A stretch of 64,000 nucleotides of DNA from Rhexocercosporidium sp. MPI-PUGE-AT-0058 (taxonomy: Eukaryota; Ascomycota; Leotiomycetes; Helotiales). The stretch spans positions 868,001 to 932,000 of the forward strand of contig JAGTJL010000002.1 of assembly GCA_020746875.1 (NCBI GenBank), given 5' to 3'. The position numbers and the translations under genes were made by a program. A model generated the notes under the pieces. The model was not told the origin of the DNA, did no database searches, and saw nothing but the letters and a program-made list of their open reading frames with translations. Of this stretch, positions 1-9,855 are shown piece by piece (position 1 is the stretch's first letter; every line of letters starts with the position of its first letter).

Positions 1-2959
1 ATTGTCGACGCGCTCGACGAATGCGAAGTGGATTTGCCGAAATTGTTGGACCTTATCGTACAGACTTCGTCTATATCTCCTCGGACCAAGTGGATTGTTT
101 CTAGTCGCAACTGGCCTAGCATCGAGAAGGATCTTGATAGAGCAACGCAGAAAGCAAGCATGTGTCTTGAGCTGAACGAAAAGTCCGTTTCCGCAGCCGT
201 CATTACATACGTCGAATCCAAGGTAAATTGGTTAGCAGAGCGACAAGAATACGATACGGATACCCGAGACGCTGTCCGGCGTTACTTGTCCTCAAATGCA
301 AACGGCATATTTCTCTGGGTTGCTTTGGTTTGCCAAGAACTCGCCGTTATCTTAGGATGGGAGGTTGAAGAAATGTTGTCAGCGTTTCCCTCCGGACTTG
401 ATGCCCTTTATATGCGGATGATGAAGCAGATCAGCACTTTAAGGACAGCTAAACGCTGCCAAAGTATATTGGCCGTTGTCTCGGTTATATACCGGCTTAT
501 TATACTAGACGAGCTGCCTTCTTTTGTCGATATGCCACTACGAAGTTCTAGTAATTACAAGGCTTTAGCAGAGATTATAGGACATTGTGGCTCTTTTCTC
601 ACACTTCGAGATTGTACTATTTTTTTTGTCCATCAGTCTGCTAAGGACTTCTTGATCAATAAGGCTCTTAATATTGTCTTTCCTTCTGGGATAGCCGATA
701 TTCATTACGTTATGTTCTCGCGGTCGCTACAAGCCCTGCGTACGGTATTACGGTGCGATGTCTATAGCCTAAGGGCTCCCGGTATCTCTATCGAACAAGT
801 TAAGCAGCCCCATCCTGATCCGCTCGCTGCGGTACGGTACTCCTGTCTTTACTGGGTAGATCATCTCTTCGAATGTCGAATTAGAGAAGATATAATCAAG
901 GATCTTAAGGACAGCGGCTTAGTCTACCGTTTCCTTCGCCAGTATTTCTTGTACTGGCTTGAGGCGTTGAGCCTGTTGAGAAGCGTGTCAGAATGCGTAG
1001 TTATGGTTCGGAAGCTCGAGGATCTTCTGGTATATTTCAATGTATCTTCTCTTCCCGTTATTAGAGATACTTACTAAAATCAATCAGTTCGTTGACAGTC
1101 CGAATTTACATGATTTTGTACATGATGCGAGGCGTTTTGCCGTATCCAACCGATCAATTATTAAACAGGCGCCTTTACAAGTATATTGTTCTGCTCTTGT
1201 CTTTGCCCCAGAGAAGAGCATTGTTCGAAAAACCTTCGAGAAGTGTATTCCGTCTTGGATCCAGAGAAAGCCTAGAGTAGAAACACATTGGAATGCGATG
1301 CTACAAACACTCGAGGGCCATATTAGTAGGGTCACTTCCGTGGCCTTCTCCCTCGACGGCAAGCAGATTGTATCGGGGTCTGACGATACGACGATCCGGC
1401 GCTGGGACGCGGCTACAGGCTAGCAGCTGCTACCGGCCTTTGAGTGCCATACTAGTTCGGTTACCTCTATGGCCTTCTCCCCCGACGGCAAGCAGATCGT
1501 GTCTGGGTTAAGCGATAAGACTGTCCGGCGCTGGGACGCAGCTACGGGACAGCAGCTGCTGCCAGCCCTTAAGGGCCATACTGAGAGGGTTACCTCCGTG
1601 GCTTTCTCCCCCGACGGCAAGCAGATCGTGTCGGGGTCAGGCGATACGACGATCCGGCGCTGGGACGCGGCTACAGGCTAATAGCTGCTGCCAGCCCTTA
1701 AGGGCCATACTAATTGGGTCACCTCTGTGGCTTTCTCCCCCGATGGCAAGCAGATCGTATCGGGGTCTTGGGATATAATGGTCCGGCGCTGGGACGCGGC
1801 TACTGGCCAGCAGCTGCTGCCAGCCTTTGAGGGCTATACTAGTTGGGTCACCTCTGTGGCTTTCTCCCCCGACGGCAAGCAGATCGTATCGGGGTCTTGG
1901 GATACGACGATCCGGCGCTGGGACGCGGTCACAGGAGCACTGCTGCAGACGCTCGAGAGCCATACTGACTCGGTCTTGTCTGTGGCCTTCTCCCCCGACG
2001 GCAAGCAGATCGTGTCGGGGTCAAGGGATACGACGGTCCGGCGCTGGGACGCGGCTACAGGCTAACAGCTGCTACCGGCCTTTGAGGGCTATACTGGTGG
2101 GGTTACCTCCGTGGCCTTCTCCCCCGACGGCAAGCAGATCGTATCGGGGTCTGACGATACGACGATCCGGCGCTGGGACGCGGCTACAGGCCAACAGCTG
2201 CTACCGGCCTTTGAGGGCTATACTGGTTGGGTCACCTCCGTGGCCTTCTCCCCCGACGGCAAGCAGATCGTGTCGGGGTCAAGGGATACGACGATCCGGC
2301 GCTGGGACGCGGCTACAGGCCAACAGCTGCTACCGGCCTTTGAGGGCCATACTGGTGGGGTTACCTCCGTGGCCTTCTCCCCCGACGGCAAGCAGATCGT
2401 GTCGGTCTTAACGGTGGATCGGACGTTACGGTTGTGGGACGCAGTCACAGGGGCGTCGCTAAAGTCCGAAGGCTTGTCGAAACCTACGGCCTGGGTCACA
2501 TCATTTACCTTCTCGCCTAACTGCAAGCATGTCGCTTTTGTATCAAAGGACATGACATTACGGCTATGGGACACAATGACACGAGCGGCACTACAGCTCG
2601 AGATCCCCTTAGATTCGATTAGGTCAATCACCTTCTCAGCAGATAGCAAGCTAATTATGATAACATCGCGCCATAGTAAAACCCAGTTCTGGAATTCTGC
2701 AACAGGAGCGGGGATATAAACGCGCGAAGGCCTCCGTAAGTGGTTTCCTGTAAATGCCTTCTCCTTTGACGGCAACTCGAAGCACGCTTTATCTGTGACA
2801 GACGATTGGATATTGCAAAAGGAGAAGAAGGTTCTGTGGTTGCCTACTAATTATCGACCGACTTGTGAAGCTGCATGGGGCGGAATTATCGCTTTAGGAC
2901 ATTCGTCAGGGGGATTATCAGTTCTTAAGCTTCAAGAAGGGCTAATGCTTATGATATAG
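1..2959 (+). pseudogene. NACHT-WD40 NLR, partial and RIP-broken
   Basis: The reading frame is open at base 1 and starts inside the NACHT Walker B motif (IVDALDEC), so the P-loop and N-terminal effector domain lie outside the window. NACHT and winged-helix sequence runs to about 1030. There the frame shifts by one register: the linker (LHDFVHDARRF...APLQVYCSALVFAPEKSI), typical of fungal NACHT-WD proteins, is in another frame. From about 1301 come nine 42-residue WD40 repeats of pattern VTSVAFSPDGKQIVSGS-DTTIRRWDAATG, then diverged ones to 2959. In-frame stops lie at 1421, 1679, 1682, 2063 and 2717. The first four fall at the same Gln codons that are CAG/CAA in sister repeats, so C-to-T RIP at CpA explains them. 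Family role: STAND receptor in non-self recognition. This copy cannot make a full protein. Confidence in identity is high. Confidence 0.93.
1301..2440 (+). repeat. Tandem 126-bp WD40-encoding repeats
   Basis: Nine head-to-tail 126-bp units encode 42-residue WD40 blades. They are almost identical apart from a few hypervariable positions (residues after VTSVAFSPDGKQIVSG, and the GHT/GYT segment). Such internal homogeneity is known for fast-evolving fungal NWD receptor genes and implies recent amplification or gene conversion. Confidence 0.9.
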
Positions 2960-3247
2960 AAAGTAATACTTATCAACGAATAATGTGTGGAGGTCTTACA
3001 GTAATATCATATCTCTTTTTCTTTTTTCCTCTCTTCCATAGAGGGTCCTAAGGGGAGCCTATGGATTTATAGCACTGTGATAATTGCCAGTTGCTTCTAG
3101 AATCTTCTGGAATAAGCTAACTTAACTAAGATATCATATCTCTAGACATTACGCCATCAAAGCTTCCTTGTTCCGATTGTAACACCATTTTGTTCTAGAC
3201 TTGGACTTTGCAGGTTCGATTCTTTATCTTCCCATTCGTTCCGTTCT

Positions 3248-4087
3248 CTACTCTCGCCAGATCGTGACTTCTGTTTGTGTGTGTCCCCATACGTGTACGC
3301 TATGCACCGGCAGCTGGCTAGAGATAAAGTAATTTGTTGTATATTCACCTGTTGGCGAGTTCTGGATCTCCTTTGTAAGTCGTCTGAACGCGTGCTCTTT
3401 CCCTTCCCTATAGATGAGTGGCAAATGAATACCAAACAGACTTAGTAGGGAGTATGCCATGTCTTCTTGGCGGTGAGTCTCACGATTTGCCGCCTAGGAC
3501 ATTCGCTCAGCGACGCTGAAGTTCGATAAGGGGTCCCCTCGGAGTGCACTGGCTGGAATGCCTGTTATCTCGCAGATGTTTCGCTCGAGAGAGGCCTTAT
3601 TGCCTATTAGCTCTCCCTCTTTAGAGAAGAAGTCGACTGATGCCGGCGCAATAAGCTCTTGCAGAGTCCAGCCTCGTGAGAACCATGCGCTTTTCCGAAA
3701 TGTCTATTTCCAGGCTTCATTTGATCCGTCAGCCGAATCGGTTCGAGGCCACGAAACATCTAGCAGATAAACGTAGCACTTAGTCGCATCCCGGTACCAG
3801 CGAAACATCGAGTTGATGGCTTCCTGAAGCTCGATAGCATCAGATTTATCGATACAGCAGGTGTCCACCCAAAAGTATTGCAGGCTATTACGCCTCGCCC
3901 GCTCTCCGCAGAACTGTATCTTGCCGTAGCCAGCCTTGCTTTTACTCGTGCTGTCTGTCAGATCCTTGAAAGTGACCTCCTCGGCTCCCCATCTGTGCGA
4001 AAGTATAACATACTTCTTAGGTATATCGCCCTCAAAGAACTCGGTCAAGGTGAAATCACCATCGTTGTTGTACTGTAGCAGACGCAT
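3248..4087 (-). pseudogene. HET-domain protein, two in-frame stops
   Basis: The start is the ATG at 4087 (MRLLQYNNDG). The protein shows the HET signature in order: YVILSHRWGAEEVTFKDL, then YFWVDTCCIDKSDAIELQEAINSMFRWY, then RGWTLQELIAPASVDFF, then EDMAYSLLSLFGIHLPLIYREG. The frame is continuous over 280 codons apart from TAG stops at 3704-3706 and 3494-3496. The second is TGG to TAG, a CpA to TpA change on the plus strand. The sequence most resembles HET domains that head HET-NACHT-WD proteins, but no NACHT follows. A 5' splice-like GTGAAT occurs near the end, so a lost 3' exon is possible. It is convergent with the NACHT-WD40 remnant. HET domains trigger cell death in heterokaryon incompatibility; this copy is broken. 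Confidence 0.9.
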
Positions 4088-4882
4088 TATTCGACTAGGT
4101 TCGAAGATCGTGAAGAGGAGGGTCCTCGGTATTATTTGAGCCGTCGAGTTAGCATAGATGCGAAGGGCGAAGACTTCATGTCGGGTTGAGGCTGGCGCAC
4201 TCAGCTGGGCGGCAGCCTCGCGGCAATGGCAACATCGTACATCAATGGAAGCGCGCAAGACCGGTCCAGTCGCTCAGGCTCACCGCAGGAATGCTGGAAG
4301 TCATGAGCATAATATATTTTTGTTGCTGAGAGGGAAGCTAAAGAAATCTGGGAACTGACTGAGAGAAAACGAAATCAGGACCCAGTCTACCTTCGATCAT
4401 CCATCTCTTGTCGAATTCTAGCCTTAAGTCTCAGGCTGGCATTTATTAAGCAGGCTACGGCGGCGAAATTACCAAAGCTTTGCGGGAGGTGCGGGGTCCG
4501 CCTAGCCGAGAATCGTTAGTTTTGTCGATCAGAAGTACCAAACCGCGAAGCGGCCCTGCAATTGTTTGCGCGCCACAGCAGCCACAAAGCTTATCAGGGT
4601 CTCGGACTAAAGAATAATCGATCTGAAGCTCGAATAAGGACTTTTAAGATGTGTAAGGGACAATGAGAGATTGCCGGTATAGCTGTGGCAGAGAATTCGA
4701 ACTGAAGCCGAAATAGAGGCTTCTCATAAATCAGGCGATAGGGCAACGATGTAAATACAAAATTTTCTTCGGAAAGGGTCAAATTAGTAATAAACAGTTG
4801 TGTCATGCTACTGATCTTTCACTTTCATAGACTTATAAGCTGGTGTGGAGTTTGACATGCTCAAAGTCAAAGTATCTATATC

Positions 4883-4927
4883 TTTTCTCGGCACGCAGGG
4901 TTTCTCGGCACGTAGGGAGGGACGTTA
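4883..4927 (+). repeat. Dispersed CGGCACG-AGGG terminal repeat, copy A
   Basis: It carries two CGGCACG[CT]AGGG units and ends in GGGACGTTA. The same structure recurs at 4980-5022, inverted at 8138-8170, and at both ends of the 15991-31579 block, so it looks like the end of a transposon family. Confidence 0.7.
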
Positions 4928-4979
4928 AAAGAGAATATTATGAGAAAAAAACCCGCGATCCTTGCGATCTCATTGGTCG

Positions 4980-5022
4980 TTTCCGGCACACCGGGTTTTC
5001 CGCCACGCAGGGACGGACGTTA
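4980..5022 (+). repeat. Dispersed CGGCACG-AGGG terminal repeat, copy B
   Basis: Same layout as copy A about 50 bp upstream, in the same orientation: CCGGCACACCGGG, CGCCACGCAGGG, then ACGGACGTTA. Confidence 0.7.
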
Positions 5023-6555
5023 GAAGTGAACCAAAATAAAATCTCGAATGCAACAGGGCTGCTTTCATCAATTATGCTAGATAGTGCACATATTCTGAGG
5101 CATCGCTCCCAGTAAGGTAACGTATTTTGAACAGTCCTTTTGCAGGCTGCTGCTGGCGCATAATCTCCAGACTTCTCCCCATCTGGACGGAGGTAAATAA
5201 ATTGTTTTATAGATATTGACGCTTGCTCTACTAATATTTGTGCATATAAGCACCTCGAATCCCTCCCACTATTGCGATGCGCTCCTAAGATTGTTCAAAG
5301 CCTGTGATTACCAGATTCTTAATTTCCTAAGAATACCTCGACGATTGCGAATTAAGATGTTGTTGTCCCTGCCGTAAACAAACGGTCTAACTTAACACAT
5401 TACGAACAAGATCTGCAGCAATTATATCTATCGTCTCTGTGCGTCATAGATATCTGTACGATTTTGTATATGCTGAGATGCTTAACTAGATTGCAGCCGC
5501 AAGCTTTATCGTTGGACCTGAGGACAATTATAGTATGCGAGAGAGCCACTACGTTCTAAGCGCCTCAATCACTATTAATTATATACGCCCTAAGATGAGT
5601 ATTAGAATAAGCAATGTTACCCCCGCAGGGACTTTTCGATGAGTACCGACTGCCAAGGGGTCTAGTGAGGTAGCACCTGGTATCAGACCTGGAGCGGCTT
5701 TGAGAGGGTGTATGCGGGAGCTATTGTATGTTTGGCAACGTCCACGGCGGCGAGAGACGTGAAGGTTGATAACCACGGTACACTGGAGTTGGATATAGCA
5801 GGAGTAGCTAGTGATCTTAGGTTGTGAGCAGACGATGAGTAAGTCGAGAATGTTGGCATAAAGAAAGAAGTTCAGACGGTCTTGGTGGCCTAGACGCAGT
5901 TAGTGAGACTCATGTGCAGATGATGGCAGATAGTTGCTGCAACTCCAGTCGCCTCAGTTCCAGAAGTGTTAGTAGCGACCAAAATAAAATCTTGCTGCCT
6001 GTTGTGGTATAAATGATGGCGATGAGGGTAGGCGATGATAGAGGTAAGGAATATGACGAGGATCGGAGCGGTGGACAGTATCATACTCTCGAGTACGCTA
6101 ACACTTTCACATGTGACAAGCCCGGAAAGAACGGGTCCCATGGAGCATCGCCGTGATTTGAACCCTTCTCTGATCGCCCGCAAAATCCGTTAACAGCGGC
6201 TGTTTATCGTGTGGCCCTTTATGGCTGCGGGACCGACGATTTCCTACAGCTTTAGCGACGAAGCGCTGGAAGTGGCTGTTGCGCTAATTCTACCCCGCTT
6301 TTCCAGTGATTGCAGCTCCTGGACGCCACTTTCCGGGCCTACAACCATACGTTCGGGCATCTTCAGTTCATTCTCCTCGTAACGGTTCTTCTATCACATC
6401 CCCTTCCTCTACTTATTCACCACTTTCATCTCGTTATTTCAAAACCATCAAATCCGAAGACAGTCGGGCCAAGACGAGAATCATTTCAAGACTGGCCGCT
6501 CAGGATCAGAAGAAGCTACCTTGCTGTGCACTCGGCTGTGCGCTACTCGACAGAA

Positions 6556-8019
6556 ATGGAAGCGAGGGTCCGCGATACCGGCCACACGACGCATTTACAA
6601 ACATGCCTGCTACATAACAACAGGAGGATAACAAGGTGCTCAGGAAGGTTGAGGAAGGGTGGTAACTGCGTCTTCAGGGCTATTGGCTCTTTCCGGCCCG
6701 GAATGATGCCTACGTGCCAGATACATCGACATCAACTGAGAAGAATTGGATGGTGCCAAGCACCCTTGAGTTGCGGTTTCGAGTGCGGCCGAATGTGCGA
6801 ATGGAAGCCACATGGATTCCAGCTTTGCTTCGATCATCGCGAGCATCCGATGACCTGCTACTTTCTGAAGATTCCTATAGAGATGCGGCTCCGCATATAC
6901 CAGTTCTTACTTCCCGATCGAGACGTACCAGCTCGATACGAGAAGTCTAGCCTTGCAAGCGATGGTGGAGGAGTCCACACGTCGATTCTCTGTGTTAATC
7001 GTCAGATCCACGACGAAGCTACGGGTCTCCTCTATAGGACCAGGTCTTTCTCCATCGAGCTCATCGATGACTGGTTGAGTATGTGCAACTCATCTCAAAA
7101 CGGGTCTTCTAGTAACAACCACCACGCATTAGACAATCATCGTCTGCAGCAAATGAGTCCGGGCCTTGTCATGGCAAGGCAGGGGCCTCGTGTCCTCGGA
7201 GGAGTATCGAATTCAGCATATACGCCTACGATTCGCAGCAATAAGTGCCTAGCTTTTGATGCGAATGCGTCAGTCGAGCCAGTTTGGGACCCCACACTCA
7301 GCGAGAGATACTTCAATATGATCCAATCTTTCCGTATCGAAATTGTATTACCCTCTCTAGGTGCTTGGTGGCTGCCAAATTCAGGCCCTGCCAACGACAG
7401 AGCTTCTATGTCGAGGCTCCTCAACTATTGCGATCATCTGCATAGGCTGGTCGGGAGACTTCGACTTATTCGAAAGCCCATTGCTCGCTTGGAGATTGTT
7501 ATTAAATTAGACAGCGCTTATTTCAACCAAGGAGACGCCTTCCCTATTGCTCGGTTCCTCCTACGACCTTTCTGGCGGCTTCATAACGTCGCTAAGCCAG
7601 GCCTACGCTTAACCACGATACAAGGGTCCTGGGGTGAAGTAGAGCTCCTCACCTCAGACTGGGCGTCAAGCCCTGCCGGCGGGAAGCTATCTGCCTACAC
7701 AGAGCACTTGTTTGAACATATGTCTGGCTCTCAAAGCCCGCCCGAACTGCCAGTCTTCACGGCCTACTGGCAGTTAGAGAACCTTCTCTCTTATTTGAGG
7801 AAACATTGTCGTGACACGGATCCAAAAATTGAAAAAATTGCGGGCTTGCTTTATACTGCGAGATTTGCGAGAGAGGTTGAAGATCTAGCACACTTTAGGA
7901 TGATTTGGAACCAAGTGGTCGATATCTGGTTTGATTGTTTAAATGAGCGGGTCCAATTTCAGTCTAACGTGGTACTCTTGATCAATGCTATCTGTGGTAC
8001 GGTCCAGAATGGTTCTTAA
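6556..8019 (+). CDS. F-box-like/DUF7730-type protein with Cys-His N-terminus
   Basis: A 487-codon frame from the ATG at 6556; the frame is open upstream to about 6310, but that part is low-complexity and probably 5' untranslated. The N-terminal third is rich in Cys and His (CSGRLRKGGNC, TCQIHRHQ, CGFECGRMCEW, FQLCFDH) and may bind metal. It is followed by CYFLKIPIEMRLRIYQFLLPDR and SILCVNRQIHDEATGLLY, the pattern of fungal F-box-like domains of the DUF7730/2EXR kind (small hydrophobic helix pair, then the CRQIHDEA box). The rest is unassigned. The frame is intact without visible introns. Molecular role is unknown; such proteins may act as adaptors, but that is inference. Confidence 0.7.
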   Translation: MEARVRDTGHTTHLQTCLLHNNRRITRCSGRLRKGGNCVFRAIGSFRPGMMPTCQIHRHQLRRIGWCQAPLSCGFECGRMCEWKPHGFQLCFDHREHPMTCYFLKIPIEMRLRIYQFLLPDRDVPARYEKSSLASDGGGVHTSILCVNRQIHDEATGLLYRTRSFSIELIDDWLSMCNSSQNGSSSNNHHALDNHRLQQMSPGLVMARQGPRVLGGVSNSAYTPTIRSNKCLAFDANASVEPVWDPTLSERYFNMIQSFRIEIVLPSLGAWWLPNSGPANDRASMSRLLNYCDHLHRLVGRLRLIRKPIARLEIVIKLDSAYFNQGDAFPIARFLLRPFWRLHNVAKPGLRLTTIQGSWGEVELLTSDWASSPAGGKLSAYTEHLFEHMSGSQSPPELPVFTAYWQLENLLSYLRKHCRDTDPKIEKIAGLLYTARFAREVEDLAHFRMIWNQVVDIWFDCLNERVQFQSNVVLLINAICGTVQNGS

Positions 8020-8137
8020 GAAACTGCCCAAGGGGCTATTTAGGTAGGCCGGGAGGGACAGCAGAAACATGCTGAGGGGTTGGGGAATGGGAATAGTTGA
8101 GCAAACGTCTGGTAGAAATCAAGATAATCTCGATACA

Positions 8138-8170
8138 TAATGTTCATCCCTGCGTGCCGAGACGCACCCT
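8138..8170 (-). repeat. Dispersed CGGCACG-AGGG terminal repeat, copy C (inverted)
   Basis: Begins TAATGTTCATCCCTGCGTGCCG, which is the reverse complement of copies A and B with two changes. It abuts the MITE at 8191. Confidence 0.6.
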
Positions 8171-8190
8171 GTACAAATCTTAGGTACGTA

Positions 8191-8304
8191 AGGGGTTCCA
8201 AGTGGGTCTCGTCCACCAGTGTCAATGGCAAGGTGCTATTGACGCAAATTTCTACAAGTAGCGAAAGAAAATACCAGGCTGGACGAGACCCACTTGGAAC
8301 CCCT
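8191..8304. mobile_element. 114-bp MITE with TA flanks, copy 1
   Basis: Perfect 25-bp terminal inverted repeats (8191-8215 and 8280-8304) contain AAGTGGGTCTCGTCCA and are each flanked by TA, giving a 27-bp perfect inverted repeat. TA duplication and short size suggest a Tc1/mariner/pogo-type MITE. The TIR core AGTGGGTCTCGT is shared with the element at 51731-51887. No coding content. Confidence 0.8.
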
Positions 8305-8452
8305 TAGAAGTTCAAGCGATTGGCTAGAGGCTTGGCAACTCTTTTCAGCCGCCTCGCTTAAGATTGGCGCAAACCTTACTTTTTGAACGTGCAGGTATCA
8401 CATATATCATGGAAAGGTTGAGACATTAACATGACACTACAGGTTTTATTTT

Positions 8453-9676
8453 CTACGTTGGTCGCGAAATAATATGGCCCCTATGAACTGAAACTTCAGT
8501 TATGTATACATTAGTGCGGATACTGTTCATGTCGGCCTCCCGCTTCTCATAACTAAACAGCGGATGCTTGTAAAAGTTAGCTGATGAGCTACTAAAGATA
8601 CTTGCTTCTTCTACCTTCTCCAATTCTTCAAGCGAATATGCGGTTGCTGTTAACAAAAGAAAGTCGACGGCTTTGGAGTCAAGCGGCCAACGGCTGACAT
8701 CACGGACCTTAATGGGTCCGTCATATTGGGCGTCCTTTTGCATTAATTCCATCGCCACATAACCAATGCCTCTGATATCCCGAACAGAGCCACGTTTTGA
8801 TTCGAGCTTCCGGCACCGTTCCTGACCCGCTGTTTATTATTAGTAGATGCTAGTTCAACAAGGCAACAACTTACCGATTTTAATCGACCCGTTAGTACTA
8901 ATGAGGATATTTTTGCACGTCAATGCGGTGTGCTCCAGGCCGACCGAGGCGAGGTCTTTCAGACCGTCAAGAATCTACTCTAGAATCAGGAGATTTCGGA
9001 TAGCCCACCATAGACTCACCTGTCCAAGTATGATTGCAAGCTGTGGTTCGGGAATATCATTCTGTATCAGGGCATAGTGATTAAGTGTGACGGCCAATTT
9101 CTCTCCTCCTTTGATAATTTCATGCTCAAAAACAACAAAGTAGGATCCTTCGAAACTGAAGCACTCCAGAAAGGCTAATAGATTCGTCGTGTCCCTCCGG
9201 ACCTTTGTTAGTAATAGATTCGTCTCCCTCCGGACCTTTTGTAGCATGCTAACTTTCTGATCCGCATCTGGGCCCGAAAACTCTCGCACGGCAACGAAGA
9301 GCCCACCTTTTGCAGTTGCAATAGTTACAGAGTCTTCAAGCGACAGGGTAAATCCCTTGGTAAGGCTTCTCCACGGAGACGAATGCTGGATTCTCACATT
9401 GCCAGCTGCGCTGATTTGGGACGGCATCATTTGAGAGGCAAACCTATTGAGATCCTGCCACACTTCTTCTTGGTTCTTGCCTTCTGACTGTCCCCGAATT
9501 CTTGGCGGCGGTTCGTCATTTTCAGCTACACAAGCTCTCTTCTTTAACTTGTTTGGGGAATTGCCTGACGCGATAAGGTGAGAATCTGTCCCGATCCGCC
9601 CGTCCTCATGAGATTCGGGAGTCGTGCCTCGGATTAAGGGTGGCCCAAACAGAGTTCCTCTCCTTTCTAAACTCAT
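8453..9676 (-). CDS. Fungal pseudokinase-like protein
   Basis: Three exons: 9676-9020, 8974-8875, 8829-8453 (introns start GTGAGT and GTAAGT). They join in frame to 377 aa. After about 115 low-complexity residues there is a kinase-like fold: SVTIATAKGGLFVAVREFSG fits beta-3 with Arg in place of the VAxK Lys. FVVFEHEI follows as hinge, and LEHTALTCKNILISTNGSIKI takes the place of the HRD-N catalytic loop, with no HRD Asp and no DFG. The C-lobe carries GYVAMELMQK and RWPLDSKAVDFL. The missing Lys, Asp and DFG make it a likely pseudokinase, a type common in fungal expansions. It starts 179 bp from, and divergent to, the DUF3723 gene, so the two may share a promoter. All frames are intact. Confidence 0.78.
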
Positions 9677-9855
9677 GCTGAGTGCTTATCATCTTGCTCC
9701 AGGGAATCGAGGATGTAAGCCTTTAATAGATTATGCAAGATCCAAAATTGGCGCCCTAGGCCACTTAATGCTGCCAGCGGTGTAGAAACCAGCTTCCAGG
9801 GACATATGAGTGTCTGAATCCTAGGATCCCAGGAGCAAGACCTGAGCATATTCAA

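Larger units (their letters stand above)
4088..6309. other. Gene-free stretch with two terminal-repeat copies
   Basis: I see no credible gene. The stretch holds two copies of a dispersed 45-bp repeat (4883-4927 and 4980-5022, listed separately). The rest is moderately AT-rich sequence with short open frames only. Confidence 0.6.

Noticed and set aside
1637..2775. Minus-strand frames opposite the WD40 array
   Set aside because: Shadows of the WD40-coding strand without any recognisable motif.
6130..6185. tRNA-like T-loop (GGGTTCAAATC on the minus strand)
   Set aside because: The T-stem does not pair well and I could not build D, anticodon and acceptor stems around it.
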